64,000 bases of DNA, taken from positions 248,001 through 312,000 of the forward strand of contig NZ_JAADJT010000007.1 of the NCBI RefSeq assembly GCF_011090165.1, written 5' to 3'. The notes under the pieces are model-generated. The model searched no databases. It saw nothing but the letters and a program-made list of their open reading frames with translations, and was not told where the DNA came from. Positions 31,384 through 42,910 of this stretch are shown piece after piece (positions within the stretch are counted from its first letter, which is position 1; each line of letters starts with the position of its first letter). Origin of the DNA: Duganella aceris. GTDB taxonomy: Bacteria > Pseudomonadota > Gammaproteobacteria > Burkholderiales > Burkholderiaceae_D. A program made the translations under genes and the position numbers.

Positions 31384-32324
31384 GCTGCCGCGCGCGCGGC
31401 GCGTTTGACGGCTTGCGGCGGGATGCCGTAGGCGCGGATGAACGCCCGCCGCATCCGTTCCGGATCGTCGAAGCCGCTCTCGCGCGCCACCACGTCGATG
31501 GCGTGGTTGCCATCCTCGATCATCGCGCGCGCCGCCTCCACCCTTAAAGTCTCCACCGCCTTGGCCGGCGACTGCCCGGTCTCCAGCCGGAACGCGCGGC
31601 TGAACTGGCGCCGGCTCAGGTTGGCCGCGTCGGCCAGCTCGTCCACCGACAGCGGCTTGCGCAGATTGCGCTTGGCGTAGGTCAGCGCGGTCTGGATCCG
31701 GTCCGACTTCGGCTCCAGTTCCAGCAGCGCCGAGAACTGCGACTGGCCGCCGCTGCGGCGGTGATACACCACCATCTTCTTCGCCACCGCGCGCGCCACC
31801 TCCACCCCCAGATCCTGCTCCACCAGCGCCAGCGCCAGGTCGATGCAGGCGGTCATGCCGGCCGAACTCCAGACGTTGTCGTGTTCAATGAAGATGCGGT
31901 CTTCCTCCACCTTCGACCTGGGATAGCGCCGCTGCAGCTCGCGCGCGCCGGCCCAGTGCGTGGTCACGCGCCGGCCCTCCAGCAATCCCGCTTCGCCGAG
32001 GATGAAGGCGCCGGTGCAAATGCTGGCGGTGCGGCGCGACGCCTTGCTGGCCGCGCGCAGGAAGGCGATCAGCGCCGGCGACGACGCGGCCGCCGGCTCC
32101 AGCGTGCCGGCCACCATGATGGTGTCGTGGCCGGGCGCGTCGAAGCGCTCGGTGACGACCGGCACCCCGGCCGAACTGGTCACCGGGCCGCCGTGCTCCG
32201 ACAGCATGGTCATGCTGTAGAACGGACCGCCCGGCATCAGGTTGGCGACCTCGAACACGGTGACCGCCACCATGTCGACGATCTGGAAACCGGGAAACAG
32301 CAGCAAGCCGATGGATTTTTTCAT
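31380..32324 (-). CDS. GlxA-family transcriptional regulator (DJ-1/PfpI + AraC HTH)
   Basis: 314-aa regulator. The N-terminal half is a DJ-1/PfpI-like amidotransferase fold (SIGLLLFPGFQIVDMVA, ASICTGAFILGEAGLLEG with Cys103 at the nucleophile-elbow position). The C-terminal half is an AraC-type double HTH (about 205-310: LADAANLSRRQFSRAFRLETG, then VARESGFDDPERMRRAFIRAYG). Such proteins activate nearby catabolic genes in response to a small ligand. It is divergent from the SDR gene with a 91-bp shared gap, so that gene is the likely target. Confidence 0.92.
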   Translation of the reverse strand: MKKSIGLLLFPGFQIVDMVAVTVFEVANLMPGGPFYSMTMLSEHGGPVTSSAGVPVVTERFDAPGHDTIMVAGTLEPAAASSPALIAFLRAASKASRRTASICTGAFILGEAGLLEGRRVTTHWAGARELQRRYPRSKVEEDRIFIEHDNVWSSAGMTACIDLALALVEQDLGVEVARAVAKKMVVYHRRSGGQSQFSALLELEPKSDRIQTALTYAKRNLRKPLSVDELADAANLSRRQFSRAFRLETGQSPAKAVETLRVEAARAMIEDGNHAIDVVARESGFDDPERMRRAFIRAYGIPPQAVKRAARAAA

Positions 32325-32415
32325 GATGTCCCAAAATGAGGTATCTACGTCACATGGGCCTCAGTCTGCGCCCCTACACTGGGTCCTGTCAACTCAACTT
32401 TTAAAGGACCACACC

Positions 32416-33201
32416 ATGAAAACCGCATTGATCACTGGCGCATCCACCGGCATCGGCGCCGTCTACGCCGAGCGTCTGGCCGGTCGCGGCTACGACCTGA
32501 TCCTGGTGGCGCGCGACGCCGCCAAGCTGTCCGCGCTGGCGGCCCGGTTGCAGGCATCGACCGGGCGCAAGGTCGACACGCTGCGCGCCGACCTCAGCGT
32601 GACCGCCGACCTGCGCGCGGTCGAACAGCGCCTGGCGACCGACGCCAGCATCAGCCTGCTGGTCAACAATGCCGGCCTGGGCGCGGTCAAGACGCTGGTC
32701 GATTCGACGCCGGAAGAACTGGACTACATGATCGCCGTGAACGTCACCGCCTTGACCCGCCTGACCCGCGCCGTGGCGCCCGGGCTGGTCGCGCGCGGCG
32801 GCGGCGCCATCATCAACATCGCCTCCATCGTCGCGCTGGCGCCGGAGCTGCTGAACGGCACCTACGGCGGCAGCAAGGCCTTCGTACTGGCGCTGACCCA
32901 GTCGCTGCACCACGAACTGGCCGACAAGGGCGTGCAGGTGCAGGCGGTGCTGCCGGGCGCGATCGGCACCCCGTTCTGGGACCGTTTCGGCGTACCGATC
33001 GACCAGCTGCCGGCCGCCATCGTGATGACGCCGGAAGACCTGGTCGACGCGGCGCTGGCCGGCTTCGACCAGCGCGAACTGGTGACGCTGCCGTCGCTGC
33101 CGGACGTGGCCGAGTTCACCCGCATGGACGAGGCGCGCAAGGCGCTCGGTCCGAACCTGTCGCATACCAAGCCCGCCGCGCGCTATCTAACCGCTGCGTA
33201 A
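32416..33201 (+). CDS. Short-chain dehydrogenase/reductase (SDR)
   Basis: Classical SDR of 261 aa. The cofactor motif is TGASTGIG (residues 7-14), NNAG stands at about 84-87, and the catalytic residues are Ser137, Y150 and K154 (YxxxK). The basic residue after strand 2 (LVARD) suggests NADP(H). The substrate is unknown. I chose ATG 32416 with AAGGA upstream; the open frame extends further but runs antisense into the divergent regulator. Its expression is plausibly controlled by the neighbouring GlxA-type regulator. Confidence 0.92.
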   Translation: MKTALITGASTGIGAVYAERLAGRGYDLILVARDAAKLSALAARLQASTGRKVDTLRADLSVTADLRAVEQRLATDASISLLVNNAGLGAVKTLVDSTPEELDYMIAVNVTALTRLTRAVAPGLVARGGGAIINIASIVALAPELLNGTYGGSKAFVLALTQSLHHELADKGVQVQAVLPGAIGTPFWDRFGVPIDQLPAAIVMTPEDLVDAALAGFDQRELVTLPSLPDVAEFTRMDEARKALGPNLSHTKPAARYLTAA

Positions 33202-33226
33202 GCTGCGGCAACGCCGGTTTGAGGTA

Positions 33227-33261
33227 AGCTCTTGGCTGACGAAGCCAGGGGCTTTTTTTTT
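33227..33261 (+). terminator. Intrinsic terminator of the SDR gene, abutting corA
   Basis: AGCTCTTGGCT (33227-33237) pairs imperfectly with AGCCAGGGGCT (33243-33253 region), followed by a run of eight or nine T. It ends only 11 nt before the corA ATG. Confidence 0.7.
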
Positions 33262-33272
33262 ATGGATTGCGT

Positions 33273-34241
33273 ATGCTGATTAATTGTGTGGCCTATCAGG
33301 ACGGGCAAAAACTGGACGACATCCCGGTCGAGGAAATCAGCGAGTATGTCGCCCGGCCGGACACCTTCGTCTGGGTCGCGCTGCGCGACGCCCAGCCGGA
33401 GGAGCTGGCGGTGATGCAGGAGGAATTCGGTCTGCACGAACTGGCGGTGGAGGATGCCAGCCGCGGCCATCAACGGCCGAAGATCGAGGAGTACGGCGAT
33501 TCGCTGTTCGTGGTGGTCAAGACCATCGAGTGCCGCGACCACGAGGTGGCGATCGGCGAAGTGGACATCTTCGTCGGCCGCGACTACATCCTGTCCGCGC
33601 GCGACGGCAACAGCAAGCAGGGCTTCCAGGATGTGCGCACCCGCGCCGAAAAGGAGCCGCACATGCTGCGCCTGGGCCCGGCCTTCGTGCTGTACGCGCT
33701 GATGGACGCGGTGGTCGACCGCTACTTCCCGGTGCTGGACATGCTGGAGACCGAGCTGGAAAAAATCGAGGAGCTGATCTTCACCCAGGGCCGGCAGCGC
33801 GACAACATCCAGCGCCTGTACGAGCTGAAGGGCAAGGTGACGCTGGTGCGCCACGTGGTGGCGCCGCTGATGGAGGCGGTGGGGCGCTTGCACGGCGGCC
33901 GTGTGCCGTCGATGTGCATGGAGACCCAGGAATATTTCCGCGACGTGCACGATCACCTGCACCGCATCGCCGCCTCGCTGGACGGCATCCGCGACACCAT
34001 CGCCACCGCGATCCAGGTCAACCTGTCGATGGTGGCGATCGATGAGAGCGAGGTGAACAAGCGGCTGGCGGCGTGGGCGGCGATCTTCGCCATCGTCACC
34101 GCGTTCGCCGGACTATGGGGCATGAATTTCAAGTACATGCCGGAGCTGGACTGGAAGTACGGCTATCCGATGGCGGTCGCCATCATGGTCGGCGTCTGCC
34201 TGTACCTGCACCGGCGCTTCAAGAAAGCCGGCTGGCTATAA
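33273..34241 (+). CDS. corA: CorA-family magnesium/cobalt transporter
   Basis: 322-aa inner-membrane divalent cation channel. A large cytoplasmic N-terminal domain (about 1-255) is followed by two C-terminal transmembrane helices. The signature GMN is at residues 283-285 (LWGMNFKYMPELDWKYGY), with TM1 just before and TM2 at about 298-312, and a basic tail HRRFKKAGWL. The start is ATG 33273; a TTG two codons earlier is possible. No ribosome site is visible, and a terminator-like hairpin ends 11 nt upstream, so initiation is unusual. Confidence 0.95.
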   Translation: MLINCVAYQDGQKLDDIPVEEISEYVARPDTFVWVALRDAQPEELAVMQEEFGLHELAVEDASRGHQRPKIEEYGDSLFVVVKTIECRDHEVAIGEVDIFVGRDYILSARDGNSKQGFQDVRTRAEKEPHMLRLGPAFVLYALMDAVVDRYFPVLDMLETELEKIEELIFTQGRQRDNIQRLYELKGKVTLVRHVVAPLMEAVGRLHGGRVPSMCMETQEYFRDVHDHLHRIAASLDGIRDTIATAIQVNLSMVAIDESEVNKRLAAWAAIFAIVTAFAGLWGMNFKYMPELDWKYGYPMAVAIMVGVCLYLHRRFKKAGWL

Positions 34242-34242
34242 A

Positions 34243-34265
34243 AAAACCCGGCGGAGCCGGGTTTT
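34243..34265. terminator. Bidirectional terminator between corA and TBDR 1
   Basis: AAAACCCGG-CGGAG-CCGGGTTTT; the minus strand gives the longer T tract. It separates two convergent genes. Confidence 0.85.
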
Positions 34266-34274
34266 CGTTGCTGC

Positions 34275-36971
34275 TTAGAAGTTGTAGGTCGCGCGCAGGT
34301 ACATCGTGCGTCCCGCCGGATCCGTGTAGCGTGGATCGTAGCCGGCCTGGAAGGTCGTGGTCTGGTACGACAGCGGCGGTTCGCGGTCGAACAAATTGCG
34401 CACGCCGAAGGTCAGGTTCAGGCCCTTGAGCGCTTCCCACGACGCATACGTATCCCAGGTGGTGTACGAAGCGACATGGTTTTCCGGATCCTGGTCCAGG
34501 TAGCCCGACTTGAAGTGACCGGTCACGCCGGCGCTGAGCTTGTTCTGGCTCCAGTTCATGTTGAGCGTGTTCTGCCAGCGGAAGATCGGACCGGTGCCGG
34601 AGTAGACGCCCACGTTCTGGTGCATCTCGTCGCCGACGAAGTTCTGGTACTCGTACTTGTGCACCCAGGTGCCGTTGTACGCGAAGTTGAACTGGCCGTA
34701 ACCCTTGGTGCGCAGCTTGTAGCTGGCCGACAGGTCGACACCGTTGGTGTTCATGTCGCCCAGATTCTGCGTGCGCAGATCGAGGTAGCCGCAGGTGATC
34801 GGGTTAGGACATTGCGAACCGTCCACCGCCAGGTCGCCCGACGGATTGCGATGGTAGTAAGGCGCGAAGGTGACCGGATCGCTCAGCACGTCGAACGAAC
34901 CCAGGTTGCTGATCTGTTGCGTCAGACGGATCGACCAGTAGTCGGCCGTGATCGACAGATCCTTGGCCGGCTCCAGCACGATACCGACGGTGCCGTTTTT
35001 CGAACGCTCAGGGCTCAGGCTGGTGTTACCACCGTTCAGCACCTGGAACTGCTGGCCGCAGTTGGCCGCCGCCGACTTGCCTGGGATCGGCGTACCGCCC
35101 GGGCAGTTGATCGGATCGTCCATGGTGTCGCCGGCGTTGGTGTAGGTGTTCGCGGCGTTGATTTCATACAGCGACGGCGCGCGGAAACCCTTCGAGTACG
35201 AACCGCGCAGCAGCACGGTGTCGGTCGGACGGTAGGTGAACGAGAACTTCGGATTGGTGGTGTGGCCGAAGTCGCTGTAACGGTCATAACGGAAGGCGCC
35301 GGTCACGTCCAGGTTCTTCAGCAGCGGCACGTTCAGTTCCGAGAAGAAGGCGGACACGTTGCGCTTGCCTTCGTTCAGCGTGTTCGGATCGATACCGGTG
35401 GAGGCGATCACTTTTTCCGCGAAATCAGGATTGGCCGCGCTGCGGAATTCCTGGTGTTCGTACTGGGCGCCGACCGCCAGGCCAGCCTGGTGGCCGGTGT
35501 TGAGCCAGTCGCCGACTTCGCGGCTCAGCTTGATGTCGGCGGTTTTGTTGGTGCCCTTGGCGTTCATGATGTTGCCATCCAGCGCGGCGCTGTTCAGCAG
35601 CGCGGTGCCGGCGGCGTCCTGCGCGCCGAAGACGTTGATCACGCCGTTCAGTACGCCTTTGGAGATGATGCCGCCATCGCTATAGCCGTGCAGGAATTCC
35701 TGCACCTTGTTTTCGTTGTAGGACAGGGCGGTCTCGTAATCCCAGCCGACCACGGTGCCCTTCAGCGATACCACCAGGCGGCGCTGCTTGTTGATGTTTT
35801 CATCGGCGCGCGAGCCGTTCGGCAGATCGCGCCAGCGCGCGTGCACGAAACCTGGCTGGACGCCCGGGGTGATCGAGCCGCCCAGATCCATATAGGTCGG
35901 GTCCAGCGCCAGTGCGTTCGGCACGCCGGCGTTGCCCGGGTAGTAAGGATTGAGCGAACCGTCCGGACGCAGGCGGTTGACGTACAGGCCGCCGTACGGC
36001 ACCGGTGCGATCGCGCTCTCGACCTTGCTGCGGGTCGACAGCAGTTCGACGCCCAGTTCATGGTCGTTGCTGATCTTGAAGGTACCCTTGACCAGGCCGG
36101 TGGTGCGCTCGCTCTTCGGAACGTAGTCGACGAACGACGAGGTGGTCATCTGGCACGAGCCGGTCGCGCCCGGGATCAGGTTCGGGCTGCTGGTGCAATC
36201 CGGACCGGCCGGGTTGGCGCTGTTACCGCCCTGGAAGTAGTTGGCCGGGCTGGTCGATGGCGACAGGCCGCCGGCGTAACGGGTGTTGAAGTCACGGTCC
36301 AGACCGCCGATGCGGTTCTGCGACTGATGGTCGACCATCGCAAAGATGTTGAAACCGTTGGTGTCCAGATCGCCCCAGCCGTAGCCGATGTTGGCGTTCT
36401 TGGAGAAGCCGCCGCGATGCTGCGGGGTGTCGCCGCCGATGGTGACGGTGCCGCCTTGCCAGTCTTTTTTGGTGATGAAGTTGATCACGCCGCCGACCGC
36501 GTCGGAGCCGTACAACGACGAGGCGCCGTCGCGCAGCACTTCGACGCGCTCCAGCGCGGCGAATGGAATCATGTTCAGATCGGGCGCCGAGCTGTCGAAG
36601 GCATTGTTCGCCAGGCGGCGGCCGTTCAGCAGGATCAGCGTCTTGTTGGCGCCGACGCCGCGCAGGTCGGCGAACGAGGCGCCGCCGGTACCCAGACCGA
36701 CCACCTGGCTGGTGCCCTGGCTGGCTTGCGAGACGCTCAGGTTGGACAACACCTGTTCGATGGTGGTGATGCCTTCTTTCTTCAGGTCCGCCATGCGGAC
36801 CACGGTCACCGGAACGGCGGTTTCAGCGTCGATACGCTTGATGGCCGAGCCGGTAATTTCCACGCGCTGGATAGGCGCGTCTTGAGCGAATGCCGGTTGT
36901 GCCAGCATCAGTGCGGCGCTGCCCGCGAACATCACGCGCAGCGAACGCGAGATAACAGTTTCCATCATCAT
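34275..36971 (-). CDS. TonB-dependent receptor 1
   Basis: 898-aa outer-membrane receptor. A signal peptide ends in LAQPAFAQ, then a TonB-box-like VEITGSAIKR. The plug domain (about 40-160) has SFADLRGVGANKTLILLNGRR and DGASSLYGSDAVGGVINFI, and a 22-strand-type barrel ends in YLRATYNF with terminal aromatic Phe. It imports a large or scarce nutrient by TonB/ExbB energy; the ligand is unknown, and no enzyme or regulator gene is adjacent. Its N terminus (MMMETVISRSLR) and start region nearly match TBDR 2, so the two are paralogues. ATGATGATG makes the exact start ambiguous; AAGGAGTTTGATCA lies upstream. Confidence 0.93.
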   Translation of the reverse strand: MMMETVISRSLRVMFAGSAALMLAQPAFAQDAPIQRVEITGSAIKRIDAETAVPVTVVRMADLKKEGITTIEQVLSNLSVSQASQGTSQVVGLGTGGASFADLRGVGANKTLILLNGRRLANNAFDSSAPDLNMIPFAALERVEVLRDGASSLYGSDAVGGVINFITKKDWQGGTVTIGGDTPQHRGGFSKNANIGYGWGDLDTNGFNIFAMVDHQSQNRIGGLDRDFNTRYAGGLSPSTSPANYFQGGNSANPAGPDCTSSPNLIPGATGSCQMTTSSFVDYVPKSERTTGLVKGTFKISNDHELGVELLSTRSKVESAIAPVPYGGLYVNRLRPDGSLNPYYPGNAGVPNALALDPTYMDLGGSITPGVQPGFVHARWRDLPNGSRADENINKQRRLVVSLKGTVVGWDYETALSYNENKVQEFLHGYSDGGIISKGVLNGVINVFGAQDAAGTALLNSAALDGNIMNAKGTNKTADIKLSREVGDWLNTGHQAGLAVGAQYEHQEFRSAANPDFAEKVIASTGIDPNTLNEGKRNVSAFFSELNVPLLKNLDVTGAFRYDRYSDFGHTTNPKFSFTYRPTDTVLLRGSYSKGFRAPSLYEINAANTYTNAGDTMDDPINCPGGTPIPGKSAAANCGQQFQVLNGGNTSLSPERSKNGTVGIVLEPAKDLSITADYWSIRLTQQISNLGSFDVLSDPVTFAPYYHRNPSGDLAVDGSQCPNPITCGYLDLRTQNLGDMNTNGVDLSASYKLRTKGYGQFNFAYNGTWVHKYEYQNFVGDEMHQNVGVYSGTGPIFRWQNTLNMNWSQNKLSAGVTGHFKSGYLDQDPENHVASYTTWDTYASWEALKGLNLTFGVRNLFDREPPLSYQTTTFQAGYDPRYTDPAGRTMYLRATYNF

Positions 36972-37206
36972 TGATCAAACTCCTTGGGTGTTTCGTAGCG
37001 ATGTTTTTGATTTGGCTTACACTATGAACAATCTTTAATAGATCGAATCAGTGCCGCTATGAAAACATCCGAGCTCAACAGGGTCAATTGGCACACTGTA
37101 ACAAGTTTGACATAAACAACATTTATGACGGTTTTTTCGTGAAATAGCGCAATTTTTACATGTATATACAAAATTCCAATCGTGCGTTCCGCAGGATGTG
37201 CTAAGC

Positions 37207-37224
37207 GTTTCACTTACGTGAAAC
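37207..37224. promoter_or_regulatory. Inverted repeat, possible operator
   Basis: GTTTCAC-TTAC-GTGAAAC, a perfect 7-4-7 palindrome, 236 bp upstream of TBDR 1 and just past the TBDR 2 terminator. No matching regulator gene is nearby. Confidence 0.4.
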
Positions 37225-37250
37225 AGCGTTCATACTTTTTTGCAAAACAA

Positions 37251-37285
37251 AATAAAGCCCGCACGGCCTTTCGGCGGTGCGGGCT
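37251..37285 (-). terminator. Intrinsic terminator of TBDR 2
   Basis: On the minus strand AGCCCGCAC and GTGCGGGCT form a stem around an inner GCCGAAAGGC hairpin, followed by TTATTTTG. It lies 17 nt past the stop codon. Confidence 0.8.
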
Positions 37286-37302
37286 GGCTTACGTGCGGCG
37301 GA

Positions 37303-40065
<2,763 letters not shown>

Positions 40066-40385
40066 TGCTATATCACTCCTGGCGAGATATGAATTGGTGC
40101 GTTGTTATCAACAATCACAATATGAACAATCTTCTTTGGTTGTTCAAGACCGCCATAAGACCACTTGGGTTGACCATGGTCAATTACAGCTAAGTAATAA
40201 TCGGCATGGAAACAACGAAAATTTCGAATTATTCAAAAAATGAGCGAATATTTACACAAAAATACAAAGTTTTTGGAATTTTAATGCGGATTTATGCTAG
40301 TCGGTATTGAGGGGTGGTGCGGCCGTGCCGTGGCGGCCGAAGCGGCCACGGCAGGTAACTGATGGTTACTGCGAGGGGAGGGGGA
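40066..40385. promoter_or_regulatory. 320-bp gap upstream of TBDR 2
   Basis: Non-coding leader of TBDR 2. It contains TATGAACAATCTT (40121-40133) and GGTCAATT (40178-40185), both shared with the TBDR 1 leader. The second lies within the perfect palindrome TTGACCATGGTCAA (40170-40183). A GC-rich inverted repeat TGCCGTGGC/GCCACGGCA (about 40325-40353) near the end of the FAD oxidoreductase gene may help end that transcript. Confidence 0.55.
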
Positions 40386-42023
40386 TCAGGCGTTGTCGGC
40401 GGCCATCGACAGGGCCACCGCCTCCGCTACCTTGATGCCGTCGACGCCGGCCGACAGGATGCCGCCGGCGTAACCTGCGCCTTCGCCGGCCGGGAACAGG
40501 CCGCGCGTATTCAGGCTCTGCAGCGTGTCGTCGCGGCGCTTGATGCGGATCGGCGACGAGGTGCGCGTTTCCAGCCCGGTCAGCAGCGCGTCGTGCTTGA
40601 AGTAGCCCTTGATCTGCTTGTCGAACGCGGGGAAGGCTTCGCGCAGCGCGGTCACGGCGAACTCCGGCAGCGCCTGCGCCAGGTCGGTCAGGTGCACGCC
40701 CGGCTTGTACGACGGCACCACCGTGCCGAACGCGGTCGAGGCGCGGCCGGCGACGAAGTCGCCCATCAGCTGGCCCGGCGCATTGTAGGTGCCGCCGCCC
40801 AGCTCGAAGGCCTTTTCTTCGAGGCGGCGCTGGAACTCGATGCCGGCCAGCGGATGGCCCGGATAATCGACTTCCGGCGAGATGCTGACCACGATCGCGC
40901 TGTTGGCGTTGCGTTCATTGCGCGAGTACTGGCTCATGCCGTTGGTGACCACGCGGCCCGGTTCCGACGCGGCCGCCACCACCGTGCCGCCGGGGCACAT
41001 GCAGAAGCTGTACACGGCGCGGCCGTTGGAGGCGTGGTGCACCAGCTTGTAGTCGGCGGCGCCGAGGATCGGATGGCCGGCGTTGGGGCCGAAGCGGCAG
41101 GCGTCGATCAGCGATTGCGGGTGTTCGACGCGGAAGCCGATCGAGAACGGCTTGGCCTCGATGTAGACGCCGCGCGCGTACAGCATTTCAAACGTGTCGC
41201 GGGCGCTGTGGCCGATCGCCAGCACCACGTGGTTGGTGACGATCTTCTCGCCGCTCTCCAGCGTCAGGCCGCGCACCTGGCCGCCGCCTTCGCGCTGTTC
41301 GATCTCGATGTCGACCACCTTGCTGCTGAAGCGGTATTCGCCGCCCATGGCCTCGATGTTGGCGCGCATCTGCTCGACCATCTTGACCAGGCGGAAGGTG
41401 CCGATGTGCGGCTTGCTGACGTAGATGATCTCTTCCGGCGCGCCGGCCTTGACGAACTCGGTCAGCACCTTGCGGCCGTAGTGCTTGGGATCCTTGATCT
41501 GGCTGTACAGCTTGCCGTCCGAGAAGGTGCCGGCGCCGCCTTCGCCGAACTGCACGTTCGACTCCGGATTGAGTTCGCGCTTGCGCCAGAAGCCGAAGGT
41601 GTCGACGGTGCGCTCGCGCACTTCCTTGCCGCGCTCCAGGATGATGGGACGCAGGCCCATCTGCGCCAGGATCAGCGCGGCGAACAGGCCGCACGGCCCG
41701 GTGCCGATCACCACCGGACGCGGGTTCTGGTCGTGGCCTTGCAGTTGCTCGCCGTGGGCGACGAATTTGTACGAGGTGTCGGGCGACGGCATCAGGTGCG
41801 CGTCGTGCTTGAGGCGCTGGAGCAGGGCGGCCTCGTCCTTGACTTCGATGTCGAGCGAATAAATGAGCACGATCGCGGATTTCTTGCGCGCGTCGTAACT
41901 GCGTTTGAAGACGGTGAAACCGATCAGCTCGGCGGCCGGGATGTCCAGCCGCGCCAGGATGGCGGCCGGCAGCGCGTCCTCGGTGTGGTTCAGCGGGAGT
42001 TTGACTTCATTTAATCGCAACAT
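40386..42023 (-). CDS. NAD(P)/FAD-dependent dehydrogenase (uncharacterised, COG2509-like)
   Basis: 545-aa flavoprotein. An N-terminal domain of about 100 aa with an RNA-binding-like beta-alpha pattern precedes the FAD motif V-I-G-T-G-P-C-G-L-F-A-A near residues 105-116. NVQFGEGGAGTFSDGKL and a C-terminal LFPAGEGAGYAGGILSAGVDG motif match the widespread 'uncharacterized FAD-dependent dehydrogenase' family. It also has CMCPGGTVV. The reaction is unknown. It starts with ATG 42021-42023 and stands alone between TBDR 2 and a long gap. Confidence 0.87.
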   Translation of the reverse strand: MLRLNEVKLPLNHTEDALPAAILARLDIPAAELIGFTVFKRSYDARKKSAIVLIYSLDIEVKDEAALLQRLKHDAHLMPSPDTSYKFVAHGEQLQGHDQNPRPVVIGTGPCGLFAALILAQMGLRPIILERGKEVRERTVDTFGFWRKRELNPESNVQFGEGGAGTFSDGKLYSQIKDPKHYGRKVLTEFVKAGAPEEIIYVSKPHIGTFRLVKMVEQMRANIEAMGGEYRFSSKVVDIEIEQREGGGQVRGLTLESGEKIVTNHVVLAIGHSARDTFEMLYARGVYIEAKPFSIGFRVEHPQSLIDACRFGPNAGHPILGAADYKLVHHASNGRAVYSFCMCPGGTVVAAASEPGRVVTNGMSQYSRNERNANSAIVVSISPEVDYPGHPLAGIEFQRRLEEKAFELGGGTYNAPGQLMGDFVAGRASTAFGTVVPSYKPGVHLTDLAQALPEFAVTALREAFPAFDKQIKGYFKHDALLTGLETRTSSPIRIKRRDDTLQSLNTRGLFPAGEGAGYAGGILSAGVDGIKVAEAVALSMAADNA

Positions 42024-42910
42024 GTGATGATTTCCGAAAATTGCAGGGCTCCGTAGCTAGCGGAGATTGACGCGGCCGACCGTCTGCTGAAGCGGCCGCA
42101 GGCGCTATTTTACCTGCACCGGACGGTCTTGCGCCAAGCCCGCCGCGCGCCCGGCGCCGGGGGCGCGGATATTCTGATCCGGGGTTGGCGCGGTTTTATC
42201 CGCGCCGGGAATTTATTTAATACTGAATTAATCGCGTTGATTTAAAAATCCGCCATTTTGGCGATGCACCATCGGGCGCCCCGAATTGGATCGCCGTGCG
42301 CCAAAACAGCGCGTTGCGCGCAAACAACGAATTGTATTAAAGCAACTTCGTTGAGCGGCTGCTATTTTGTCGCGCAGCACAAAGAAAGTGTGTCGCTGTG
42401 CTTATAAAGACACACTTTTCATGCTGCACTGCACAATCGCCGGCCGTCGGCGAATCGGCGCAGGCTGATATTTGCATTGGCAAATCCCGGTTGGGACAAT
42501 ATTTAATTTCACTCTGTTAGCGACTATCAAAATAAAAGTACGGCGATATCGGATATTGACAGATCATTAAGAAAAATTGCTGCAATGCGGCAAAAATCCC
42601 GGCGCAAAGAGCTTGCTTTGTTTCACGACATGATTTTCGTTGTTTTTGCGAAACATTGGCTAGCTGCGGTTGACAGTTTTAGCATGCAAATGGTTTCATG
42701 CAATGCGCCTGCGAAATGAGATTTTTGACAGGCACACATAAGCGAGATTCCGCATCCTGATAATCCTCCCGGCGCTTCACGGCGTCGGACGATATCGCAA
42801 CAGGTTAAAAGAATCCTTCAGGCTGGCCGATTAAATACCCCTCTTTATAAAGTATTTAAAACGGTTAGGTTTCTCTTCCTTCGGGGGAGTTCAATAATGG
42901 GAGTTTTACA
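42024..42910. other. 887-bp non-coding gap upstream of TBDR 3
   Basis: No credible gene on either strand. The sequence is clearly more AT-rich than its neighbours. It holds a 10-bp-stem hairpin (42385-42418) and three TTGACAG motifs (42556, 42670, 42725). The last 150 bp probably carry the promoter of TBDR 3, but I cannot pair a -35 with a convincing -10. A long leader or a small RNA is possible. Confidence 0.5.
42385..42420. repeat. Terminator-like hairpin inside the 887-bp gap
   Basis: AAAGTGTGTC (42385-42394) pairs with GACACACTTT (42409-42418) across a 14-nt loop, followed by TC. It is a perfect 10-bp stem not next to any stop codon, so it could end a small RNA or be a protein site. Confidence 0.5.

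Larger units (their letters stand above)
36972..37302. promoter_or_regulatory. 331-bp gap upstream of TBDR 1
   Basis: AT-rich leader/promoter region without a gene. It holds TATGAACAATCTT (37023-37035) and GGTCAATT (37082-37089), both also found upstream of TBDR 2 at nearly the same spacing. It also holds a perfect inverted repeat GTTTCAC-TTAC-GTGAAAC (37207-37224) and the terminator of TBDR 2 (37251-37285). Confidence 0.55.
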
